DNA of 9,299 nucleotides from an uncultured Ignavibacteria bacterium (GCA_937996765.1 CALKUG010000196.1:1-9299), one strand, 5' to 3'; numbered from the stretch's first letter, positions 1 to 7,347 are shown. Numbers and translations: made by a program. Notes: a model not told the origin generated them from the sequence alone.

Positions 1-146
1 ATACCAGACATTTTGCTAAAAGGCAATATACGTGGTATAGGAAAATGAATTTTGATTTGGTTGTGGATTATAATCCTTTGACGGAATCAGAATTTGTATT
101 TGAAAATGTAGATTTATATCTTTCTCAAAAGTTAACGGGCAACTAA
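1..146 (+). CDS. miaA: tRNA dimethylallyltransferase MiaA, C-terminal end (partial)
   Basis: The window opens inside an ORF read in the frame starting at base 3, ending at TAA 144-146 and giving 47 residues. The first residues, TRHFAKRQYTWYRK, match the conserved C-terminal MiaA signature (T/R-x-AKRQ-x-TW-[FY]-R), which belongs to the tRNA-binding part of the enzyme. MiaA transfers a dimethylallyl group to N6 of adenosine 37 in tRNAs that read codons beginning with U, the first step towards ms2i6A. After the signature comes an ordinary acidic tail (DLVVDYNPLTESEF). The P-loop and catalytic regions lie upstream of the window. It is followed on the same strand by prfB after 46 bases with no visible terminator, so co-transcription is possible. 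The identification rests on one short but distinctive motif. Confidence 0.85.
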   Translation, partial: TRHFAKRQYTWYRKMNFDLVVDYNPLTESEFVFENVDLYLSQKLTGN

Positions 147-192
147 TTCTGTTGAGAATTTGTATATTTAGTTGTTAAGTAAAGGTTATTCG

Positions 193-1294
193 ATGTACGA
201 AAATGAAATAAGAGAAGTTAAAGAATTAGGTGAAAGAATCTCCAAATTACGAGGTTATCTTTAACTTAGATGAAAAATCAAAAATAATTGAAGGATTAAG
301 AGCAAAAAGTGAGGAGTCGGATTTTTGGACAGATCAACGTGCTGCCCAAAAAGTACTTCAACGCGCAAAGGAATTACAAATCTGGGTTGATTTGTGGAGT
401 GGCATAAAAGCGAAATATGACTCTCTCGGAGAGATTATTGAATTAGCTGCTTCCGAAAATGATGAATCATTTGCCTCTGAAATTGAATCAGAGAAAAAAG
501 TTCTTGTTAAAGAAATCGAAGATCTTGAATTTAAGAATATGCTTTCCGGTCCTGATGATAAATTCTCCTGTATTCTTTCGATAAACAGTGGTGCAGGTGG
601 AACAGAAGCACAGGATTGGGCGGATATGCTGATGCGTATGTATCTGCGATGGGCAGAAATTAGTGGATTTAAAGCTACAATTCTCGACCTATTAGACGGA
701 GAAGGTGCAGGAATCAAAAGTGCCACCTTGCAAGTTACCGGTGAATACGCTTTTGGTTATCTGAAAGCTGAAAACGGTGTACACCGTTTAGTAAGAATAT
801 CACCGTTTGATGCAAATAAACGCAGACATACTTCGTTTGCTGCGGTTGCTGTTATTCCTGAAATTGATGACGAAATTGAAATAGATATCAATCTTGCAGA
901 TTTGAGAATTGACACCTACCGCTCAGGTGGTAAAGGCGGGCAGAACGTTAACAAAGTGGAAACTGCTGTCCGTTTAACCCATTTACCAACAGGTGTTGTG
1001 GCTGCTTGCCAATCAGAACGCTCGCAGTTGCAGAACAAAACAAACGCAATGAAATTACTCCGATCAAAACTCTATCAATTGGAACTTCAAAAGCGCGACG
1101 AAGCTAAGGAAGAGATTGAAAAGGGCAAAATGAAAATTGAATGGGGTAGTCAAATCCGGTCGTACGTTTTCCATCCCTACAATATGGTTAAGGATCATCG
1201 TACAGATGTTGAAACCTCCGACACTCAAGGGGTTATGGACGGTGATATTGATAAGTTTATTAAAGCTTATTTAATGAGTTTTTCGAACAGTTAA
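193..1294 (+). CDS. prfB: peptide chain release factor 2, made by programmed +1 frameshift
   Basis: RF2 reads UAA and UGA stop codons in the ribosomal A site and triggers peptide release. The gene is split over two frames, join(193..261,263..1294), giving 366 residues, against 365 in E. coli. The zero frame starts at ATG 193, eight bases after an AGG (183-185), and encodes 23 residues ending in RGYL, the same tetrapeptide that precedes the shift in E. coli RF2. It then meets TAA 262-264. Continuation is in the +1 frame (NLDEKSKIIEGL). In the joined numbering the SPF stop-recognition tripeptide is at 203-205 and the catalytic GGQ at 248-250. Ser244 sits where E. coli K-12 has the unusual Thr246. 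An ORF opened by GTG 230 covers most of the protein, but it lacks a ribosome binding site and the normal N-terminus. The cyclic-nucleotide-binding gene follows 13 bases later. Confidence 0.95.
251..265 (+). promoter_or_regulatory. RF2 programmed +1 frameshift site with UAA stop
   Basis: The cassette reads GAGGT (251-255), TAT (256-258), CTT (259-261), TAA (262-264), C (265). In E. coli the equivalent is AGGGGG-TAT-CTT-TGA-C. Here the internal Shine-Dalgarno (GAGGT, complementary to the 16S rRNA 3' end), the three-base TAT spacer, the slippery CTT leucine codon and the 3' C are all kept, but the stop is TAA. After slippage, peptidyl-tRNA-Leu pairs with TTT (260-262) and the next codon is AAC (263-265), giving ...RGYL-N. 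Low RF2 should lengthen the pause at the stop and favour the shift, which restores RF2. Because UAA is also read by RF1, the sensor may respond to both factors. Confidence 0.9.
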
Positions 1295-1307
1295 TGGCGA
1301 GAAAATT

Positions 1308-1730
1308 ATGTTGTTGTACACTCAAGGAACAGTGATAATACGTGAAGGTGAAATGAGTAACAGTCTTTTTATTCTTCAATCCGGAAGAGTGGGCATCTAT
1401 AAAAACGACCTTAAGGTTGCCGAGAACGATAAAGCAGGTACCCTGTTTGGTGAGATGAGTCTTATTTTGGGCCGCCCTCGCACTGCTACCGTTGTTGCCG
1501 AAACCGATTGTACTCTTCACAGAATTGAAGGCAACATAGATATACTTGTCCGCAACTACCCTGATATTGCCAAGAAATTACTGTACAACTTGGCTAACTC
1601 GCTCGATAAATCTAACGAAGAGCAGTATCACCTATACAAAGAAAACATTCAGATAACCCAAAAATCTCAAAGTAGTAATCAGCCTGAAATGGAAAATTAT
1701 TTTCCTGATTATGGTGGAGAGAACATTTAA
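1308..1730 (+). CDS. stand-alone cyclic nucleotide-binding domain protein
   Basis: A 140-residue protein whose first ~100 residues form a cyclic-nucleotide-binding domain of the CRP/PKA regulatory subunit type. The diagnostic phosphate-binding cassette is intact: FGE at 47-49 and, after the expected gap, R58-T59-A60, the residues that hold the cyclic phosphate and ribose in known family members. There is no helix-turn-helix, kinase, channel or cyclase domain. The C-terminal ~40 residues are polar and look disordered, ending YFPDYGGENI. The ORF starts almost at the first barrel strand, so the usual N-terminal helix is shortened; an in-frame TGA at 1275-1277 rules out an ATG further upstream. 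A weak GGCGAG (1296-1301) precedes ATG 1308. It lies 13 bases after prfB and just before a terminator, so it is probably co-transcribed with prfB. The ligand (cAMP, cGMP or none) and partner cannot be told from sequence. Confidence 0.85.
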   Translation: MLLYTQGTVIIREGEMSNSLFILQSGRVGIYKNDLKVAENDKAGTLFGEMSLILGRPRTATVVAETDCTLHRIEGNIDILVRNYPDIAKKLLYNLANSLDKSNEEQYHLYKENIQITQKSQSSNQPEMENYFPDYGGENI

Positions 1731-1731
1731 T

Positions 1732-1759
1732 AAAAAAGCCGCTGATATGCGGCTTTTTT
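1732..1759. terminator. bidirectional intrinsic terminator between converging genes
   Basis: A GCCGC stem (1738-1742), a six-base loop TGATAT and a GCGGC stem (1749-1753) are flanked by six A on the left (1732-1737) and six T on the right (1754-1759). On either strand this reads as a GC hairpin followed by a U-tract. It lies one base after the stop of the cyclic-nucleotide-binding gene and 22 bases beyond the stop of the convergent peptidase gene, so it can end both units. Confidence 0.9.
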
Positions 1760-1781
1760 ATTCCTTTAAATCAAATTGAAT

Positions 1782-3653
1782 CTATAATTCTAAAACATTA
1801 TTGCTTTTATCACTATCCGGGAAGTATAATCCGCCTAAGGTTACCTTAACAACTTTGAGTTGTGTTTTAACCTTTACAACTGCTTCCTTTTTATCACCCC
1901 ACGCCGTAATAGGTATCATTGTTTTTTCAGTATTACCACTTGCATCAGTGAGAGTAACCTCGGTTGCAATAGGGAAGCGGCCCAATTTCTCTATGGTTAG
2001 TTCTATTTCTTTACCATTTTGTTTCGCTTTGTTTATGCTTAAATCCGCAATGCCGGATTCCATAAACCAGGGTGTAACAATACTTGTTGCACTTTCGCCC
2101 ATTTCACGGGAGAAGAAATAAACAAAATCGTAATGCGTTGGATGTTTATAAGCCCATGTTTTTATAAACTTTTGAAGTGTTTTGTTGAACTTATCTCTAC
2201 CCATTGTTTCTCGTAACATATAAATAGCAATAGAACCATGAGCATAAGCGGTATAATCATATTCGGGTTTTCGCAATTTATAAGTTGATTCGCTTAACGA
2301 TACATGTTGACGGCGTGAACCCAATATTCCAAAATTATCCATATTTCTACTTACAAAGTTAAAGGATGGTTCAAGCGCTAACTGTAATTCGTAGGGGAGA
2401 AATACAGCCATTCCCTCATCAATCCAAGCGTTGAGTTGTTCATTGCTCCCCACATAAAACGGGAAATACTGATGTGCAATTTCATGAGAGGTAACATAAA
2501 CTGACATAAACCGTTGCTCAAAAGAGCCGTCGTTAATAATCATTGGGAATTCAGTGCCTTCATTACCATTAAACACGGTTTGCTGAGGAAAGGGGAATGG
2601 GGCACCGGGAAGTGTATGAGAAAAATACTCGATCGATTTTTTTGCGAGTTCTGCTACTTCGTAAAAATCCAGTGATCCTGGATTATAGCAACTATGAACC
2701 AAAATTCTACTCTTTTTTGAAGAGTCCGTTACAGCCGAAGTTGCATCCCAAGCATAAAAAGAACTGATGCCGTATGCAATATCAGGTACTTGTTTGGAAT
2801 GGAATATCCACGTTTTACTTTCTTTACCCACATTCATAGCTCTTAATTCATTAGCTTCTGTTGCCGAGACAATGGAAATTACAGAATCAGAGTTTTTTGC
2901 TATCTGCAATCGTTTCTGAACGTACTCAGGATATATCTCAGTACTATTTTGTAGTTCTCCCGTTCCCCAGACCATATATTCAGCCGGTAACGTTAAAGAA
3001 ATTTTAAAGTTTGAAAAATCCTGATAAAATTCACTCACACCATTGTAATATGTTCTATCCCATCCGTTTAAGTCATCATAAACAGCAATTTGCGGATAAA
3101 AATATCCTAAAAAGAAAGTTGAATCACCATAGGTCCCTATCCGAAGACGAGTTTTCTTAGGCAATTTAGTCTGCCATTCTATTTCTATTGAAGTGGTACT
3201 TCGCGGCTTTATAGGACTGTTTCTTAAAGGAATTATCAAATTTGATTTATCGTGGATTGCTTGTTTTACATCATCCATGTTGATAAGAGCACCATTTATT
3301 TTTAGTTGCTTAATCATCACGCCATCAAACAAATCCTCTTTTTCAAACTCAATATCTCTTGCCGCACCGAATTTGTAGAGATTGTGTAATAAACGAAATT
3401 GAATGGATTTTAGAGTATCAGGACTATTATTGAAGTATTGCATTGTGCCTGACCCATTTATATCACCCGATTTAGGTTCAAATGAAACCTTCAAATCGTA
3501 GTCTGTTGAGTTTTGCCAATAACCTTGCCCCGGGGTTCCATTAAAGTTCCTTGTACCTTTGTTGTAAGCTTTCTGATATTCAACCAAAGGGTAAATTGAA
3601 GATGCGTAAATTGAGCTCCCTAACAAAAGCAAAATGATAACGGTATATTTCAT
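1782..3653 (-). CDS. secreted M1-family zinc metallopeptidase
   Basis: A 623-residue protein (from the ATG at 3653) with an N-terminal signal peptide: Lys2, a hydrophobic core VIILLLLGSS, then a small-residue cleavage region near SIYAS. It should leave the cytoplasm, probably for the periplasm or cell surface. The zinc site is complete: HEIAH (H390, E391, H394) and E413 after exactly 18 residues, the gluzincin arrangement of M1 aminopeptidases. Y470 in the motif YAHG matches the catalytic tyrosine of the usual YxKG. The exopeptidase motif GxMEN is replaced by GTEFP (366-370), keeping the glutamate that would hold a substrate's free N-terminus. The C-terminal ~90 residues look like a beta-sandwich, ending in D-x-D-x-SNN; I see no type IX sorting domain. 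A TTG six bases earlier (3659) is an alternative start, but the ATG fits the signal peptide better. Aminopeptidase activity is likely; the substrate is unknown. Confidence 0.88.
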   Translation of the reverse strand: MKYTVIILLLLGSSIYASSIYPLVEYQKAYNKGTRNFNGTPGQGYWQNSTDYDLKVSFEPKSGDINGSGTMQYFNNSPDTLKSIQFRLLHNLYKFGAARDIEFEKEDLFDGVMIKQLKINGALINMDDVKQAIHDKSNLIIPLRNSPIKPRSTTSIEIEWQTKLPKKTRLRIGTYGDSTFFLGYFYPQIAVYDDLNGWDRTYYNGVSEFYQDFSNFKISLTLPAEYMVWGTGELQNSTEIYPEYVQKRLQIAKNSDSVISIVSATEANELRAMNVGKESKTWIFHSKQVPDIAYGISSFYAWDATSAVTDSSKKSRILVHSCYNPGSLDFYEVAELAKKSIEYFSHTLPGAPFPFPQQTVFNGNEGTEFPMIINDGSFEQRFMSVYVTSHEIAHQYFPFYVGSNEQLNAWIDEGMAVFLPYELQLALEPSFNFVSRNMDNFGILGSRRQHVSLSESTYKLRKPEYDYTAYAHGSIAIYMLRETMGRDKFNKTLQKFIKTWAYKHPTHYDFVYFFSREMGESATSIVTPWFMESGIADLSINKAKQNGKEIELTIEKLGRFPIATEVTLTDASGNTEKTMIPITAWGDKKEAVVKVKTQLKVVKVTLGGLYFPDSDKSNNVLEL

Positions 3654-3679
3654 AATCAACCTAACTTTTTAATGAATAT

Positions 3680-3707
3680 GAAACTTACAGGGTAAGAAAA
3701 TTAGCAA
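3680..3707 (-). promoter_or_regulatory. possible promoter of the M1 peptidase gene
   Basis: Read on the - strand, TTG (3707-3705), a 17-base spacer and TAAGTTTC (3687-3680) resemble the Bacteroidota -33 TTG / -7 TAnnTTTG promoter, with one mismatch in the -7 box. It sits 27 bases before the start codon, in the 142-base gap between the two minus-strand genes. The call depends on the window being from that lineage and on a short motif, so it is weak. Confidence 0.3.
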
Positions 3708-3800
3708 CTGATTAATTATGGTGGGTGGTTAAATTAAAGTACGAAATGGAATTGTTGTTGATAAATGGCGAAGTTTTTTGATGAAGAGATAGTTGCTAAT
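3700..3800. repeat. 10-base inverted repeat spanning the intergenic region
   Basis: ATTAGCAACT at 3700-3709 and its exact reverse complement AGTTGCTAAT at 3791-3800 bracket the gap between the peptidase and exonuclease genes, 81 bases apart. The right arm covers the TAG stop (3796-3798) of the exonuclease gene. The left arm covers the possible -33 element of the peptidase promoter. It could be a paired operator or a long-range stem, or it could be chance. Confidence 0.4.
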
Positions 3801-5511
3801 CGAGCAAATCCGATAGTTCAAAAAGTTGCTGTTTACTGCTACCTTCGGTAAATCTTTTTGAAGAAAGGCGAGAGGCGAGCTGCTCCAATGACTTATAGTT
3901 TTTTAAATAATGGATACTGACTGATTCTTTATTTTTAATTACCCATCCAATGATGATTTTGATTTTTTCTAAGTCCTCTTCGTTGGGTAATGAGTTAAAT
4001 AAAGTGTGATTGTAATAAAAAGACTCTAACTCACTATAAAACATGCGGTTAGTGTCTAACATATAATCTTTAATATAGACTTTACCCTCCTTAAAAAGAA
4101 TATAATCGGGGGTTACACCACCGCGTATTTCAAAAAGAACATTTGCTTTGTTTAGTGGCTCACCAAGTAATGCGATTTTATTAACTTGTTTCATTAGGTC
4201 CTGAATCAGGTCTTTCATCATCGAAGCATGTTCAAACCTTCTTTGGTCCGAAAACAACTTCATTTTGTCCACCAATCTTTTCAATGCGTAGGAATTATCA
4301 CCACTTAAGAAGGTATATAATCTTTCAATTTCGTTACTATATAAATCTGCGTTTCCATTGTTGCAAGGAGCAGTGCATCTTTCTATTTTGGCTAAATAGC
4401 ATTCTACTCCCTTGGCTAATTTGGCATCGGAACACTCCCTTAGCATAAACGACTTTTCTAACAATTCGAGAAATTTTCTGATGTCTCGTCTTCCGGCAAA
4501 TAAACCAAAATAATCTGCTCCATCGTTAAAAATCTCATTGACCAACTCCGGAACAGGGAATGATTTAAGGCGATCAATGCGTAGAAAAGATTTATGAAAA
4601 TACTTCTTAAGCATCACATTCTGGGTAGGGTCAGTCTGTTTAATTAACTCAGCTTCAGTAAGTAACGCAGTAAGTTCGGAGTTTGTTGAAAATGTCTGTA
4701 AGGAATTGCCTTTGCGCAAAATCCGTTTTGCCTTAAAATCGGATGATTCCCTTATGTAACCAAATAATCTTTTCCTAAGCGATTTAGCTTTCCCAACATA
4801 TATTATTTCGCCTTGATTATTGAGGAAGCAATATACACCCGGTGTGTCGGGTAACTCGTAAAATGCTTTACCAAATTTCCTTGGACTTTTAACAAATTTA
4901 TTGGGGTTGGGGGATTCCGAAAAACGTACTAATTCTTGTAGTGTTGATTTAGGATATACCTGCTTATACCGATCCAATAATTCAATAAACAAAAGGGCTG
5001 TTGCTGTAGCGTCTTCCAAAGCTCTATGTGCTCGTGTAAGTGGAATGCCCAGAAATCCGACAAGGTATTCTAAATTGTATTTGCCGGCTTCTGGGATGAG
5101 TCTTCGTGAAAGTTTAGCAGTACAGAGTCCATTTATTTGTGTAGAATTGCCTACACGCTCAAATTCTGCTGTAAAAAAACCGGCATCGAACTTAAAATTA
5201 TGAGCCACCATTACAGAATCGCTTACAAATTTCATTAAGTCGTTTGCTATTTTTTCAAATGGCTTGGCTCTTTTCACCATCGCGTTAGTGATTCCTGTTA
5301 ATGCAGTTATTTCATAAGGAATATCTGATTTGGGATTCACTAATGCTGTAAACGTACTTACAATTTCCCCGTGTAAAACCTTTACTGCACCTACTTCAAT
5401 TACACGAGAATTTTTAGGAGAAAGACCCGTTGTTTCAAAATCTATAATGCAATAGGGAATTGAGTTTACCGATGCATCTTTAATATCTTCAAAAATAAAG
5501 TATTGCGTCAA
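3796..5511 (-). CDS. DEDDh exonuclease fused to UvrC-like GIY-YIG endonuclease
   Basis: A 571-residue two-nuclease protein. Residues ~18-182 are a DnaQ/epsilon-type 3'-5' exonuclease with all metal ligands: D24 and E26 in DFETTG, D109 in HNFKFD, H162 and D167 in HRALED. Residues ~220-300 are a GIY-YIG domain as in UvrC: GVY 225-227, YVG 238-240, R248 and E286. Cysteines 360, 371, 379 and 383 follow, matching the UvrC cluster (C-x10-C-x7-C-x3-C) reported to bind 4Fe-4S. A UVR-like helix pair (~410-440) comes next, the UvrB-binding type. The RNase H-like second nuclease and the HhH domains of UvrC are missing. Fusions of this kind are known in Actinobacteria and elsewhere, and E. coli Cho is the single-domain relative, so a role in DNA repair incision is likely. 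The start is TTG 5511 with AGGT eight bases before it; an in-frame stop lies at 5530-5532 and no ATG precedes the exonuclease motif. Confidence 0.9.
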   Translation of the reverse strand: MTQYFIFEDIKDASVNSIPYCIIDFETTGLSPKNSRVIEVGAVKVLHGEIVSTFTALVNPKSDIPYEITALTGITNAMVKRAKPFEKIANDLMKFVSDSVMVAHNFKFDAGFFTAEFERVGNSTQINGLCTAKLSRRLIPEAGKYNLEYLVGFLGIPLTRAHRALEDATATALLFIELLDRYKQVYPKSTLQELVRFSESPNPNKFVKSPRKFGKAFYELPDTPGVYCFLNNQGEIIYVGKAKSLRKRLFGYIRESSDFKAKRILRKGNSLQTFSTNSELTALLTEAELIKQTDPTQNVMLKKYFHKSFLRIDRLKSFPVPELVNEIFNDGADYFGLFAGRRDIRKFLELLEKSFMLRECSDAKLAKGVECYLAKIERCTAPCNNGNADLYSNEIERLYTFLSGDNSYALKRLVDKMKLFSDQRRFEHASMMKDLIQDLMKQVNKIALLGEPLNKANVLFEIRGGVTPDYILFKEGKVYIKDYMLDTNRMFYSELESFYYNHTLFNSLPNEEDLEKIKIIIGWVIKNKESVSIHYLKNYKSLEQLASRLSSKRFTEGSSKQQLFELSDLLD

Positions 5512-5617
5512 GCGATGTGACCTGTTAATTTAGCTAAAAAGGTAGAAAATAGATACTTGCGAACTTTTATGCGTCGCCAAATATGAATATATTTTGAGAC
5601 CTAAAATAAAGAGTTTT
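5512..5617. promoter_or_regulatory. divergent intergenic region with promoters for both directions
   Basis: These 106 bases separate the leftward exonuclease gene from the rightward six-gene operon, so they should hold two promoters. On the + strand, TTGCGA (5557-5562) lies 19 bases before TATGAA (5582-5587), and TATATTTTG (5588-5596) is a TAnnTTTG-like box with one extra T. On the - strand, CATATTTG (5586-5579) has one mismatch to TAnnTTTG. None is strong enough to choose. AGGT for the TTG start of the leftward gene is at 5523-5520. Confidence 0.4.
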
Positions 5618-6472
5618 ATGTCATCAATTACCATTTTTTTTATCGGCGATATTATAGGCAAACCGGGCATGACAATGCTCGAAACTTGGCTACCTACTTT
5701 ATTGCAAAAATACAAACCTGATGTTGTTATTGCTAACGGCGAAAACGCCTGTGATGGCAAAGGGATTACGCAAAAAGAAACCGATGTTTTATTTCGCCTC
5801 GGTGTTAATGTAATAACCGGCGGCAACCACACCTGGGATAGACCTCAATCACAAGAATGTTTGAAAACTATGCCAAATGTACTCCGACCTCACAATTACC
5901 CTCGTGGTACCTATGGAAAAGGATATTTTATTCACGAGCACCCAAAGGCAAAAGTTGCTGTGTTAAATCTGCAAGGTAGAACCTTTATGAGTGCCATCGA
6001 CTGTCCCTTTAGAGTGGCAGAAGCCGTGTTACCAAGAATTAAAACAGAAACCAATATTGTTTTTGTAGATTTTCATGCCGAAGCGACAGCCGAAAAACTT
6101 TCGTTAACATATTTTCTTGATGGTAAAGTGAGTTGTGTAGTGGGAACACATACACATATACAAACATCGGATGAGAGAATATTCCCACAAGGTACCGGCT
6201 ATATTACCGATGTTGGTATGACAGGACCTTATGAATCTGTTATCGGAATGAAGGTAGTACCTGCTTTGAACAGATTTTTATATCAGACACCGCAAAAATA
6301 CGAGACAGCCGTAAACGATGTTCATATATCCGCAATGTTTGTAACTATTGATATTGAGACGGGTGCAACTGTTGCGATTGAACGAATTTTCTTCCCTGAA
6401 TTTGAAAAAACTTCTTCTTCAGTTCCCAATAATGCCGAAACTGTTGAAAACACCTCTGAGGAAAATCAATGA
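5618..6472 (+). CDS. ymdB: YmdB-family metallophosphoesterase (cyclic nucleotide phosphodiesterase)
   Basis: A 284-residue cytoplasmic metallophosphoesterase of the YmdB/DR1281 family, whose B. subtilis member hydrolyses 2',3'-cyclic nucleotides and affects biofilm and multicellular behaviour. The metal and active-site residues are all present: D11 in GDIIGKPG, E42 and N43 in NGEN, N70 and H71 in GNHTWD, H153 in DFHAEA, H178 and H180 in GTHTH. Each falls three positions after the B. subtilis residue I recall. The family core ends near residue 260; the last ~22 residues are a Ser/Asn/Glu-rich tail likely to be disordered. ATG 5618 is preferred over the in-frame TTG 5594 because the family begins directly with the first strand and AAAGAG precedes this ATG. 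It is first in the operon, and its TGA overlaps the folD start by four bases (ATGA). Confidence 0.9.
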   Translation: MSSITIFFIGDIIGKPGMTMLETWLPTLLQKYKPDVVIANGENACDGKGITQKETDVLFRLGVNVITGGNHTWDRPQSQECLKTMPNVLRPHNYPRGTYGKGYFIHEHPKAKVAVLNLQGRTFMSAIDCPFRVAEAVLPRIKTETNIVFVDFHAEATAEKLSLTYFLDGKVSCVVGTHTHIQTSDERIFPQGTGYITDVGMTGPYESVIGMKVVPALNRFLYQTPQKYETAVNDVHISAMFVTIDIETGATVAIERIFFPEFEKTSSSVPNNAETVENTSEENQ

Positions 6473-7347
6473 TTATTTTGGATGGTAAAAAAACTGCCGA
6501 CCAGATTAAATCTGAAATAAAAGAACAGGTTGTATTACTTGTCGAAAAGGGTAAAAAAGTGCCCGGACTTGTAACTATTTTGGTTGGAGAGAATCCGGCA
6601 AGCGAAGTTTACGTGAAAAGTAAAGGCAAAAGCTGTATTGCACTTGGGATGTATTCAAGAACTGAAAAGTTACCTTCTACAATTACTGAAAACGACCTAC
6701 TTGAACTTATTCATGCTTATAATCTTGATTCAAAGATTCATGGCATCTTAGTTCAATTACCTCTTCCAAAACATATCAACGAAAATAGAGTTATTTCCGC
6801 AATTGACCCCAAAAAAGATGTTGACGGTTTCCACCCTTACAACGTTGGAAATTTAGTAATCGGTAACGATACACTTTTGCCCTGTACCCCCGCCGGAGTG
6901 CAAGAATTACTAAAACGATATGAAATTGAAACCTCGGGTAAACATGTGGTGGTGGTTGGCCGTAGCAATATTGTAGGTAAACCGATTGCAAACATTATGG
7001 TGCAGAAAAAACAATTTGCCAACTCCATTGTTACTATTTGCCATTCTGCTGCACCTGACCTCAAACAGTTTACTCTTCAAGCAGACATATTGATTGCAGC
7101 CATAGGTGTAAGCAATTTTATAACCTCGGACATGGTAAAAGAGGGAGCTGTAGTAATTGATGTGGGAATTAATCGGGTTGAAGATTCAAACGAAGTAAAA
7201 GGTTACAAATTAACAGGTGATGTTGATTTTGAAGGCGTTGCACCAAAAGCTTCCTTTATCACCCCTGTACCCGGTGGTGTTGGTCCGATGACCATTGCAA
7301 TGTTAATGTCGAATACTTTAAAAGCATATTCTAAATTGGAAAACTAA
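6469..7347 (+). CDS. folD: bifunctional methylenetetrahydrofolate dehydrogenase / cyclohydrolase FolD
   Basis: A 292-residue enzyme of usual FolD length. It oxidises 5,10-methylene-THF to methenyl-THF with NAD(P)+ and hydrolyses that to 10-formyl-THF, feeding purine synthesis and initiator Met-tRNA formylation. Catalytic residues match E. coli: Y48 and K52 (YVKSK), Q96 (VQLPLP) and D119 (KKDVDGFHP). The dinucleotide-binding turn is GRSNIVGKP (164-172), and the C-terminal signature PVPGGVGPMT lies at 266-275. ATG 6469 overlaps the previous stop by four bases and has GAGG at 6458-6461, inside the preceding gene, so translational coupling is likely. deoC begins at the base after its TAA. Confidence 0.97.
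   Translation: MIILDGKKTADQIKSEIKEQVVLLVEKGKKVPGLVTILVGENPASEVYVKSKGKSCIALGMYSRTEKLPSTITENDLLELIHAYNLDSKIHGILVQLPLPKHINENRVISAIDPKKDVDGFHPYNVGNLVIGNDTLLPCTPAGVQELLKRYEIETSGKHVVVVGRSNIVGKPIANIMVQKKQFANSIVTICHSAAPDLKQFTLQADILIAAIGVSNFITSDMVKEGAVVIDVGINRVEDSNEVKGYKLTGDVDFEGVAPKASFITPVPGGVGPMTIAMLMSNTLKAYSKLEN

Noticed and set aside
262..264. prfB as a broken pseudogene
   Set aside because: The apparent frameshift falls exactly at the known RF2 recoding site with all the stimulatory elements, and the joined protein is 366 residues with intact SPF and GGQ motifs.
230..1294. prfB as a single ORF from GTG 230
   Set aside because: No ribosome binding site precedes GTG 230, and the N-terminus would lose the conserved RGYL region. 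ATG 193 with a Shine-Dalgarno and the complete frameshift cassette explain the gene better.
1294..1307. Earlier start at ATG 1294 for the cyclic-nucleotide-binding gene
   Set aside because: That ATG is in another frame; the correct frame has a TGA at 1275-1277 and no other ATG before 1308.
1801..2121. Plus-strand ORF inside the M1 peptidase gene
   Set aside because: Antisense shadow of a clear peptidase C-terminus; no ribosome binding site or domain. The same judgement applies to 358-726, 1260-1520, 3193-3378, 4901-5203, 5530-5832, 6791-7064, 7461-7823 and 8359-8598.
3793..3807. TTGCT-AATCG-AGCAA hairpin as terminator of the nuclease gene
   Set aside because: The stem is only five base pairs, overlaps the coding end and stop codon, and has no U-tract after it on the minus strand.
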